Shown here: positions 10,917-20,674 of the stretch, piece after piece
How the letters are laid out: each line of letters begins with the position of its first letter
Position numbering within the stretch: position 1 is the stretch's first letter
Assembly: GCA_010015805.1 (NCBI GenBank)
Contig: ML978121.1
Location: 3,534,001-3,598,000 of the forward strand
Direction: 5' to 3'
DNA: 64,000 nt
Source of the DNA: Rhizodiscina lignyota
Lineage: Eukaryota; Ascomycota; Dothideomycetes; Aulographales; Rhizodiscinaceae
Program-made: the position numbers and the translations under genes
Notes under the pieces: generated by a model
The model's database searches: none
Told to the model about the DNA's origin: nothing
What the model saw: the letters and a program-made list of their open reading frames with translations, nothing else

Positions 10917-11632
10917 ATTTCTGAACAATGGAATGAGAATGATCAAGATGAACTCGACAACCAAAAGCTCTCAAGCAGCCTATAATTACCCACAGTGGTA
11001 ATAAGGGACTCAGGAGCGATTGGAAGCACCGGACGATAGGTACCATCATTAAGTCCGACGACCGCTCATGCCCGCTTGAATACCGTGAATTCCACGTCAT
11101 TGGCTTCTGCCTACAATTGAATGCACACATACTGGTTTGAAGAGAGCAAATACGTTGTGGCTGTCTACCTACTGGGTGCTATGAGATAGAGATGGAGTCG
11201 CGGTGGATCGGCCTGGACGCGTCCGGAGTAATAGTCGCGTTGCACTAGTCCGAAACAGGTAAAGGGGGAATGTGGAGCCCTCGTACCTCAACCAACAAGT
11301 CAGTGCGATCACTGCTATGTTAGATAACAAAGTACTTGGTCGACTTCGTCCATTAATGTGCCTGCTTTTTATGCAATCGAACGTGTTGCAAGCCGCTAAA
11401 ATTTGTATTTACTAATTTAGATTCTGTGGCTAGGTCGGTTTTGCGCCCATGCGCTCGTAGTCGTTCGCCTCGCCGCCTGCACTGACCGGTTAGGCCAGCC
11501 TTACTGAAATTCCAAAATGCTCTTCGAACTGATTCCACTTCTCACCACTTCTCATCATCGATTCTAAACTCGTAGTTGTTTCAAGCACCCTAGACTCTAC
11601 TATTTATTCGAAACACCGAACATGTGTGAATA
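10917..11632. other. Divergent promoter region, SDR (minus) and STAND-N gene (plus)
   Basis: About 0.7 kb between two divergent starts. I see no gene or clear repeat. Confidence 0.5.
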
Positions 11633-13552
11633 ATGGATGGCTTGACAGCATTTGCATTAGCAGGAACCATAGCTCAATTCCTGCAGTTCAGCCTTGCGCT
11701 CTTCTCTGGGGCAAGAAAAGTCTATCAATCTTCTCAAGGTGCTTTGCCCGAAAACATCGAAGCCGGCGTCATCGCCAATTTTCTATGCAAGCATGTGGAA
11801 GCTTTGCAAGTCCATGCTGTTGTGGCTGAGCAGGATGCGGACACAAGATTAATCTGCCTCTCTCGATCCTGTGTTGAAATTGCTGGGGAGCTCGTCTCTG
11901 CCTTAGAACGCATTAGGTCGAAAGGCAAGGGTAAATGGTCCTCGTTCAAGGCGGCATTATTATGTGTGTGGACACGGCCAAAGATTGAAGAATTGCAAAG
12001 GCGGCTCGACACGATGACACAACAATTACAACTGTGTGGAATTGTTTCTCTCAAGTAATAGCCTTTGATCGTCTTTGCCAACTCACGCTGCTAACGAAAA
12101 GTCTAGTGCACAACTTGTGCGAGCAACGAAATCAACAGACACTGTCCATGACGAGCTGAAGGGTCTTCGAGAAGATATTCGGGCACTTACCAATCTCTCT
12201 GTTCAAAGACCTAAGGAACTAGGCTTCACTTGGGAAACTGGTCGACCTGAAGATCATATTTGTGTTGATGATGGACTAGGCCCAGTCTTTTATCTGCCCC
12301 GAGATCTCTGTGCTTCCCGAAAGGTAACCTCAAATATACGACTATCGATCAATTATCAGGGCTAATTATTTTTTAGTTGTTTCAGAGTACTATGGAACTG
12401 AAATACTCCTCGAGAAACCTTCCTGGGCTACATCAAATGCGACGAGGTCATTTTGTAGTATTCAACTGGAGCGACACAGCCACACTCAATATACACAATT
12501 GGAGCTCCTTGATGAAAGAAGGGCGCGGCATCAAAATCTCCTTCATTATGTGTACTTGGCATGGGTTTCCAAGGAATAAATGCTTACGATGCTTCAAACC
12601 AAGGAAACAAGGTGCCCAAAGCCGACGGCATCAGATCTGGTCAGTAAATGCATCAACTATTCCTTGAGACTTTGCACAAGTGGTAACAGTAACCAGCTCC
12701 TCGTGCGGCTTGGACCTTCGTTATGTTGAGCCGGACGTCATACCCTTCGAACCTGAAGACATAAGTATAGGGATGAGTCCAGATACGTATCGCAACCATC
12801 GTTTGAAGTCGCTCTCAACCAGTCCCCGAGGAACAAGAAAAGAAGATAATAGCGCTCCAACAGTCCCATTGGCGCCATCCAACCTCGAATGCAAAATTAA
12901 AGATGAAGAAATCCCAATCGACTTTGTATGCCGCCGAATAGTGCTTAAGTGGGAACCGATGTGGAATCTAGTCTATCGGTATCTTTACTGCCGTTGCGTG
13001 ATCCGGCTATCTACTCCATCGCGGTTGGAAAAAGAGATGACAGTATTCGCTCTTGCCCCATGTCCAAGGCATAATGACATTGGTGCGAATTATTTGGACT
13101 ACGGAAATATTGATTATCACCAGGATCCGTACTTCGACCGTTATGGAGGATATGATTGTTTTCGGGCTATGGTACTCTTATGCGGCGAGAACATCTATAA
13201 AATATTAGGAAGTGATAAATTCTTGAGTAAGGAGGAAGTTGATACTGCTGCTGACAAATTACTGCTGCATGAAGAAAGGAACTCAGGCGCCGTTAACAAC
13301 TCCTGCCGTGAACTCTTTTTGGAAGTTAACGACTATTTGCAAAGAGACGGCTTCGATCTCTCGAGCGAAATCCTGCAACGTCTTGAAAAGGAAAAATTAC
13401 GGAAGAACAAAGAGAAGGATGAACTCCTTGACATTTTCTCTCTCAGCGAAATACCGCGAATAGATTTCAGTGACACACCGATAGTTAAAGAAGTGGCCGA
13501 GATTTTGGACGGAAAGTGGTTAGGAAGGCCGCATTGGGCAGTTGACCCATAA
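11633..13552 (+). CDS. STAND-type N-terminal domain fused to a fungal ubiquitin-like domain, 4 exons, 585 aa
   Basis: Exons are 11633-12054, 12107-12323, 12377-12639 and 12697-13552 and sum to 1758 nt. The first about 140 residues (MDGLTAFALAGTIAQFLQF to the region around KWSSFKAALLCVW) match the helical N-terminal domain that heads fungal STAND/NACHT immune-type proteins. A helical linker follows, then at about residues 195-290 a fungal ubiquitin-like fold, seen in the order DDGLGPVFYLPRDLC, GHFVVFNW, GIKISFIM and a Cys pair (CSSC) after the third intron. The C-terminal about 290 residues are unassigned, with a charged helix near the end. No Walker A motif or repeat domain is present, so this is not a complete STAND receptor. 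It may act as a downstream partner of one, which is my inference. Confidence 0.75.
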
Positions 13553-13859
13553 TAATCGAACATTCATAAGGCTCTCGTTATGTATCTCGTGTGCATCTCG
13601 GATATGTGGACTTCCCTATTGGCTTGTGTTATCACGGTTCCTTCGGCGATGAGCGGGTGATCAGGATTCGACGAATTCTCACTTAACGAGGTTCATTCAC
13701 TCAATGATTATTCATTGCGAAGCGTTTTTCTTCGACGGGGATCAAGAATTAGACCCTCACATCTCAGTCCGATCGGGGCCTAGTTTACAGTGTCCCACTA
13801 ACAGCGAATGTTACAACAGCTGGGCCAGTTACCAAACACCCGTGCTGCCCGACAGACAT
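13553..13859. other. Convergent intergenic region
   Basis: 3' flanks of the STAND-N gene and the first UstYa-type gene. Nothing seen. Confidence 0.5.
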
Positions 13860-14826
13860 TCAGTTCCCATCCTCGATCGTCAGATTCCCTAATCTGTCTT
13901 TTATGAGCTCCCCATGGCCCGCAAATCTGTTCTTCTTCGCCCACCGCTGAATCGCACCAAAATCCCGACACCGATGCCACCCGCCGTCGAAATCGTAAAA
14001 GTCTTCTGTGGTCGCTAACGCCAGGTCTGCATTGCACGTGAGGCTTTGCCGGATCATGTCGACGCAGTGCATGCTGTGGTTAAAGCCAACTCCGCTCGGT
14101 GCAAAGTACGAATTATTCGGATCGTTGAGCCGCTGTCTTATGATACCCTGTGACTAATGAGCGGCATCCTCGGCTGGCTTTCGTACACGACGTATGGAGT
14201 ATGGATATTGATGACGATGGACTCACCAGACAGTGGAGCTGATGGAAAACAGATATCTGATAGATGCCGCTATTTGGATCGTCTGGAGGTGATGCAGATT
14301 CCGGGATACTGTGAGCAGCAATCCAGTCTTTTGAGAGCCTCACAACGCCTCCATCCTCTAAGACCTCTCGTCAGAAACGCTGATATAACTAGGAAGAGAA
14401 CTACTTTCGCGTGACTTACCTGTGTATGTGATGGATCGCCACCAGTGGTCATTCTCAGTAGAAGGAAATACGGACTCTTGTTTGTTCTCGAACGTTGTGC
14501 GCTGACCATATCTCAAGAGTGTCTCATCTATATGTGATACTTAGCCTTCCATTCTTCAACGATCGTACCTCGTGGAAGGGGACTTTACATTCTGTCATAC
14601 GAGAGGGCAGAATCGCTCCTCTCATGTATATGAGCCATATGATGGGACAGAATATTAAGAGATTGGCAAACTGCACTACCATTAAATATTTCCAAAGGGC
14701 CGCTGGGATACCAGGCTGTTTCAGTCTGTCTCGCGGCTCCCCGTGTTCATCAATATGGTCCTCCAAAGCAGCATAGTTGTATCCTTCCAGTTTGGAACTG
14801 TTTCTCGGAGACAGGAAGTTCTTCAT
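13860..14826 (-). CDS. UstYa-type (DUF3328) oxidase A, 4 exons, 259 aa
   Basis: UstYa-family proteins are membrane-anchored copper-type oxidases that cross-link or oxidise peptide cores in fungal RiPP pathways such as ustiloxin and phomopsin, and some act on other peptides. Exons on the minus strand are 14569-14826, 14420-14522, 14227-14357 and 13860-14147, summing to 780 nt. A single membrane segment lies at about residues 47-68 with a short cytosolic N-terminus. Both family HxxHC motifs are intact: HQLHC at 159-163 and HSMHC at 188-192, the latter leading into VDMIRQ. The tail has the usual C-terminal YDFDGGWHRCRDF block. The first intron is short (46 nt); I chose the GATGAG acceptor because it keeps the frame. 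First gene of the oxidase cluster. Confidence 0.85.
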
Positions 14827-15358
14827 GGACGATAGACAGATTAAACGAGCGGCAACAGTTCAAGATGCTTTTGCCAGGCAAGAATATGAGGCAAGAATAT
14901 GAGGTGGAGGCCGATACTTAGCGCATAAGCCGGGCCATGGAGTACTGACTTTAGTGGCAGATGCAAAACACTGTACCCTCTGTACAATGGCGTATTAACA
15001 TCAGGTAACACTGGCGACCGACCTGGGACACGAGATTCAGGGATTATACGAAAGCTACTAAAATCTCACTTGGAGTTTCTTGGATTCGGCTAGCGGAACC
15101 TACGGCCACGGCTTTTAAGGGGAAGTACGGCTTCGGCCAGACTTAGCCACTTTCACGCAAAGAAGACCGAAACCTCAATCGGCGAAGATGACTATGTTCG
15201 GGTTCTTGTGATCTGCTGGACTACAGTTTCTGGAATGATCGATAAAGCGAGGTTTGAGTTCAGAAATTCAAGAGCTTTTGCACAAAACGTGTAATGAACG
15301 GTAAAGGGGATGCCCTCACTAATGACACTACATGATACATCCCTTGGTCATATATCGT
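14827..15358. other. Intergenic within the UstYa cluster
   Basis: Promoter side of oxidase A. A 13-nt direct tandem repeat (unit AGGCAAGAATATG, two copies) lies near 14,876-14,903. No gene seen. Confidence 0.5.
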
Positions 15359-16504
15359 TTAGAATACAATTTCTGGTAGCTTCCCTCCTGACTTCTCTCC
15401 TCTCCCCTTCGCGTTCTGCTTGACTCTCTCATCGACCCATTCTCGAATCTTTCCAAAGTTCCGGCAGGTATGAGGGTAGTTCGAGTCCACATATCTGAAG
15501 CCGCCAAGGAAGTCGTAGAACTTTGTTGGGATTGGTGTGAGATCACCGGAACACATTATATATTGGCGTATCTGGTCGATGCAGTGTCCTGGCTCGAGCT
15601 GTCAGTAGAGTTTTGTTCAGAAGATGAGCAGGTAAATTGAACACTACCTTTGTGCAACACCTCGAAGTTCGCAGTAGCTGGAGGTGGCTCGTAATACTCT
15701 GGCCAAAGCATCTGACGGATCTGATTCTGCGAAACACAGTTAGCGACAAATTTTGGTTCCAGAGAAGTTGTGCTTACAACGCAATGTAGTGTGTGGAACA
15801 TATCCAACCTGAAACCCTGATCAGTAACTGATTGAAATCTGGCTTCAACGGAGAGTTTGTCTACCCGACCAAATATCCTTCCTCGCCACCAGGCATTTTC
15901 GCGTAAGCTTCCTTCCACTCCGTTGGAAATGCAGCTCGAGCTTCTTCCTCGGTGATCATAAAATAACGATCTTTCCACGTTAACTCAGAATTTCCGGCCA
16001 GAGCACACAAAGATAACTCACCACGAAGAAGTTTCTCCCAGGCTTCGTCGAGTTCAGGAGTTGGATGGCCGACATAATCGATTGGCCCTGGATCCGGGAC
16101 CCAGGCAGAACCGTTCCGTAGCCATGCTGGACTGCCTTTGAACTGTATTTGCTCAACTTGAATTGCGTGCGCCGCTGGTGCTAGATTTCATGCATATTAG
16201 TACGGACTACGGAACCATTCTGAGAGTTTAAGAGCTTGATCGCAGATAGAGGAGTGGTTGGGGAGATACCAAAATCAGTCGACCAGCCTTTCGAAAGCGA
16301 TCCGACTCCAACTCTCTCATGTTCTGCTGAGACGCAACCTGTCTGCCGTTTTGCGTAGAGATACGAACTCGATATCAGAGAGATCACAGTTACAGTCCAG
16401 GAAATGATAAGGGAAATTCGGAGGAAATGATTGCCCCTGCTAATAGATGTCTGATGCTCCACTAATGCGGAATATTCATACTTTGAAAACGGATTGAACT
16501 TCAT
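15359..16504 (-). CDS. UstYa-type (DUF3328) oxidase B, 6 exons, 279 aa
   Basis: Same family as the gene to its left and on the same strand. Exons are 16270-16504, 16022-16180, 15865-15970, 15778-15808, 15648-15726 and 15359-15588, summing to 840 nt. The membrane segment is at about residues 28-50. Upstream of the first motif the typical ITEEEA...YLVGLDMF segment is rebuilt across an intron. The motifs are HTLHC at 172-176 and HKGHC at 202-206, the latter followed by IDQIRQYIMC. The family block with YDFLGGFRYVDSNYPHTC closes the protein. Every junction is GT-AG and keeps the frame, so this looks like a functional gene, probably in a secretory membrane. Confidence 0.88.
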
Positions 16505-17563
16505 CGTCGAATCCGCGAAATCGAAGACTGGACAGAGAAACAATACTGATGTCGAGAGTTGAGAGCATGGTTCTATCCAGAAATGGATGAAAATTGGTAA
16601 TCAGCTCTGTCGTGTGGTTGAAATAAGATACTACTTTAAGAATGTATGCTCAGCGCCAGCTGGTTGCGATAGCGGTTATCCTGTCAGCACCACTTGTAGA
16701 TGAGATTAAACGCAGTCTGTGCGTTGTTGACCGAATGAAGGCTTTGTCGCGTTAAGGAGAGATCAATGCACGCACACAGGTGTACGATAATGTTTTGAAC
16801 CGAGGGAAGAGCAGTCCGGCCAAGCACAAGCTTAGAGCAGGTTTCAGCCTACATCTGTGGCCCCTTGGCACGGAGCTGAAGTTGGACAATATAAATTAGA
16901 ACACGATACGGATAAGGGGAGTACCTATGCTTATGTAACACTCTCAGGGGCCAATCAGAAAAGCCCACACAACTCCGGACTTCCCCGCGTCTGCCAACGG
17001 TCTCCACAACACCATCCTGCAAGTACAGCTATTCCCGAAGTCCAGACATTAAATCGGGCACGCCAACTCAAAGAGGTAAATGTTCATGTGGTAGTGATCC
17101 CGATAGGGCGTTTCGTTCGCTCTGCTCCTGGCCAAATGTGATCATTACTTGTCATGTCAACCTCGATTGTGGCAAAGACTCGCGTGCTTGCAAAACTTCA
17201 GGTTCGACGTCGTCGGTCGCTTTAACTACTCTACTAAGCAGGTTGGGTGAGGCTGAGGAACGTTACTGTACCTAAAGTCGTATATCACCCGGTCGTCTTC
17301 TTCTATTGATATTCATGTTTCTTGTTCATCGTCCATCAGCGCTACCGGTGCGTTCCTGCGGGCCGTGGCAATCATTCGCCTTTCCGTATCAGACTATCTT
17401 CCAGCTCGTGGTCAGATTCGCCTCGCGACAGTTAATTTACCGGGGTCTTGTGAGATGTATCCAATTCAAGGGGGAATGACATTCCTATTCCTACCTCCTT
17501 TGTCGAGCTCACCTGAACACATTTCCATCGTCAAGCCATTTGTATATCGCTATACACAGCAAC
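16505..17563. other. Divergent promoter region between oxidases B and C
   Basis: About 1.06 kb between two oxidase genes reading away from each other, so a shared bidirectional promoter is likely. No coding frame with family features is seen on either strand. Confidence 0.5.
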
Positions 17564-18514
17564 ATGTCTGAAAGCGTATACGCTCCATTAGACAGAGAGG
17601 TAGAGGACTCTCCTATTGGAGTTTCACCGCGCCGTTGGCAACAGTATTTTTACCTCTTACTTGCCTTTTACGCTCTCTCTGTAGCTGTACTGGTTCTGGA
17701 ACCATTTCAGCAACGCGGATCTGCAGGGATCACAATATTTCCCGAGTGTAAGTCTCTCGTTCAAACCCGAGGGAGACTTAGCTAATACGGGGTTGAGCTA
17801 GTTTCAAAACACCAAGTGACTTTCAGGGAGAATGTCACCTTCGAGCGAGACATTCCCGGTATCAACAACTCGGTCTGGAACTCTCTACTCCCTGGTATGT
17901 GGTTCGGCTCTATCTCATGCCGATTTCCGCGAACCATAAAGCAGCAATGACTGAATATGAATAGAGGGAGCCGGTTTCATCAAAGTCGACGAACCCACTC
18001 GCTTCGGACTTTCGGGTGGCTTTCCCCTTGAAGACCTTCCAGGAACTGCGGAGCAGTACTGCATTTCTATGTTCCACCAATTAAATTGCTTGGTAAGCTT
18101 TTAATGCTTAAATGTCTTCTACATCAAGCTGGGTGGGTATTGGGGCTGATCATTTCCCAGGCCACTTTGAAGCGGGCTTTCGAAATAGTCAAGCAGTCTC
18201 CCAGATCGTCAGAGCCAGACCTTCTCCTAGAGCACGCGGCTCATTGTTGGGATTACCTGCGCCAAGTAAGTCCAGTAGACAATTCCTGCCTTGTAGAGTT
18301 TATGCGTTGACCACGTAATACACAGGCCATTATGTGTGCGGCCGATCTGACTCTCGAGACCGCCATCGTGAAAGACGGGAAGATGTTGAGTAGCGTAGAT
18401 GGATGGGACAGCACACACCAATGCATTGATTATGGGGAGGTTTATGCATATGCATACGAACATCGATCCAATCATAACCAAGACGGGATCATCAACGAGG
18501 GTGAGAACCGTTGA
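17564..18514 (+). CDS. UstYa-type (DUF3328) oxidase C with a changed first motif, 5 exons, 232 aa
   Basis: Exons are 17564-17747, 17802-17894, 17965-18092, 18161-18265 and 18326-18514, summing to 699 nt. One membrane segment lies at about residues 27-45. The ectodomain follows the family plan (FSKHQVTFRENVTFE, then EQYCISMF), but the first motif reads HQLNC at 130-134: the second histidine of HxxHC is asparagine. The second motif is intact (HAAHC, 160-164) and runs into WDYLRQAIMCAAD, with the GWDSTHQCIDY block after it. All splice sites are GT-AG, so the gene is not obviously broken. A missing metal ligand could mean altered activity or a helper role, as UstYa and UstYb act in pairs in known pathways. 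Confidence 0.85.
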
Positions 18515-18936
18515 TGTGGGCTTGTCGCCGACTCTCTCCTGTCAAAGCTTCATCGCCGAGACTTTTGGTCCTTTCTAGCTCTACGTCTACTTGCCTCTTC
18601 AAGGCTTTGCTTTGCTTACTGCAATCTCCATCTGAGCTTATTCCGTGCAAAAAGTGGTGGAACAACGACGGGTGAGTGGTATCACACGATAATTGGCGCC
18701 TAGGTGGAACTATTTGAGCATCGGGCTATCAAGTCGCCGCTCTCAGGGACTATAAATATTATGCAAACGTGTCGCCGCAAACACATCAGGCCGCTCGAAA
18801 GTCAATCTCTATCAATCAAAATCAGGTTCGTATGATACATTGAAGTTCTTTCAAACTTCTGGCTGATTGCAACAGAGTATCCGTTCGGGACGAAGATCTC
18901 CAAACAACGTCAAACGTAACGTCCCCAAGTTTCAAC
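18515..18936. other. Promoter and leader of the small secreted peptide gene
   Basis: No gene. It holds a clear TATA box (listed separately) and the probable 5' leader of the peptide gene. Confidence 0.55.
18751..18758 (+). promoter_or_regulatory. TATA box of the peptide gene
   Basis: TATAAATA, 179 nt before the next ATG that opens the secreted peptide frame. Strong TATA boxes in fungi often mark regulated, highly expressed genes. The only ATG shortly after it (18,761) falls where transcription would probably not yet have begun. Confidence 0.5.
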
Positions 18937-19119
18937 ATGAAATTCATCACTGCATTCTCCTTGGCTCTTGCCGCTCTCTTCGCAGCCCCGGCCATCGCTG
19001 CACCGACTCCTACCGAGGGAAGCATGACGCTCGAAGTGCGTGATGCCCAGGGCAATCTGCAGAGCCGCAAGGTCTGGCTCTGCGACTCTACTCCGGGTTT
19101 CTGCAATGCCGTCGCCTAG
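18937..19119 (+). CDS. Small secreted peptide, candidate RiPP precursor, 60 aa
   Basis: A single-exon frame with an ideal secretion signal: a Lys at residue 3, a hydrophobic core at 4-16, then Ala/Pro residues to a likely cleavage site near Ala21-Ala22. The mature part is about 38 residues. A linker (about 23-45) ends in the basic pair Arg44-Lys45, a possible kexin-type site. The last 15 residues contain Trp47, Cys49, a Pro-Gly turn, Phe55 and Cys56. It sits between UstYa-type oxidases C and D, both on the same strand. Precursors of known dikaritins are secreted, kexin-cleaved and encoded beside UstYa genes; this one differs in having a single candidate core and no tyrosine. It could instead be an ordinary cysteine-containing secreted effector. 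I do not recognise homologues. Confidence 0.65.
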   Translation: MKFITAFSLALAALFAAPAIAAPTPTEGSMTLEVRDAQGNLQSRKVWLCDSTPGFCNAVA

Positions 19120-19742
19120 AGCTTTCTGGAAAGGATTTCTGTTAAGATAGCAACGCTTGGTATTGCAAGTGGTTGAGCAGCACCACCATTTGAAGGTGCG
19201 GGGAGTCGTGGAAGGGGCTTGGATGCATTTGGTTCGAGGAGTGTAGTGTCTTTGTTGTAGCTGCTTTAGAAAATCGATGTGAAAACTATTCTGGCAATAT
19301 TCTGGCTGTAACGATGAGGGCTCGTTGAGGTTAAACTCATAAATTGCGGCAATCTCTGCTTCGATAAGTAGACTCAACAAAAATGTCTTAATGATGTCTC
19401 TGGCATATCAGTCGCGATTGAATTGCTCTGTTTCAACAGACGCGATAGGGTGTGCCAAGCAATATTGTATATCCGTTATATGACGGCCCAAAGATTCGAC
19501 GGGCCTGCTCGTATTGACGCTCAGGGGCTTCGACGTAAGCGCTGAGTTAAGAAGATTTAGCTTCCAATGAGCGATTGCTTATAAGAGTAACCGATAAGCC
19601 CCGTCTCCTGCTTTATATGAATGACTGAGACCGTAGTCGACTTATGATCGGACCATCTTCTTCATTTTATAAGCGCATAGCCGCGACTCAATCCACTTGT
19701 TTCATCATTTTTGCGAAAGGCAAACACTAAGTCGGGATCAAT
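19120..19742. other. Intergenic, promoter of oxidase D
   Basis: Contains TATA-like stretches near 19,611 (TTTATATG) and 19,665 (TTTTATAAG) upstream of oxidase D. No gene seen. Confidence 0.5.
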
Positions 19743-20507
19743 ATGAACAAGTTTGTACCCATATCTTTAGAAAAGTATGTGCATTAGATTCGCAAGTTGT
19801 GCAACTAAGAAAAGCTCGCTCATACTTGCAGGACCGGCGGAGAAGGCACGCCGAGCGATGTAGAATCAATTCTCGACGACGATGAAAAAGAAGAAGCAAC
19901 ACTCCTATCCCATCTAACGAAGATCAGCCAAAACTCTAAGCTGAATACGTTGCGAGACTCTCCAATAAAGATAAAGATTGTGGTCCTCGGCCTTCTCTTC
20001 ATCAGCGTATTCACGGCCGGTATCGTCATTCTGCGGCGCTTCGGGAAGCATACTTGGATTCCATGCGGTACCACCGCTGCTGAGGCCCGAGCTGCAAACT
20101 GCCACTACGAACCTATGATGAGGGCGTGGATCCCTCACGCTTGCTACTTCCCGGAGCCGAGCGAAGAGTACGACCCCTTCCACGACAGAGAGTGGTTTTC
20201 GGATGAGAACTTGACGGTGCCGGTGGACATGCGGAAGCTCGAGGAGGGAGTAGAGAATTACCCGGTGTACTCAAGACACTTCCATCAGGAGCACTGTCTC
20301 TATGCTTGGAGGAAGCTGGCGATTGCCGTCGAAAGGAAGCTCCCGTTGCTCGACAGCAAATCGCACGACGTCTGGCATTCGAGCCACTGTTCGAAAATGA
20401 CCGTCGAGATGCTGAAAGCTTCCTGGAACGGAACGTGGGAGGATCTTTGGGGAGAGAAATCAACTCGTTCTCCGACATTGTTTCTGGGATGCAAGGAAAT
20501 GAGATAA
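19743..20507 (+). CDS. UstYa-like membrane protein D (divergent HxxHC family), 2 exons, 235 aa
   Basis: Exons are 19743-19774 and 19832-20507 (708 nt); the 57-nt intron restores MNKFVPISLEK joined to TGGEG. An acidic N-terminus leads to a membrane segment at about residues 57-79. The ectodomain has the fungal pattern CGTTAAEARAANC, then a Trp/Pro/Cys block (AWIPHACYF), and two HxxHC motifs: HQEHC at 162-166 and HSSHC at 193-197. The spacing and order match the UstYa fold, but this is the separate branch in which the first motif is followed by LYAWRKL. Members of this branch are frequent next to secondary-metabolite genes. Its role beside the secreted peptide is inferred from position. Confidence 0.8.
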
Positions 20508-20674
20508 AAAGAGGCCCGCAAATACGGAGAATTGGCAATATGGGATCGAACATGTCCGGAAGGCGTGTAGACATGTCTCCACAGTCGTGTCGTTAGAGAA
20601 GGGGTGAATTGTTCGATGTCCTTAGTGTGTGAGAGGTGTAAGAATGGTATCTTTATCTACAGATATTCTTATAG

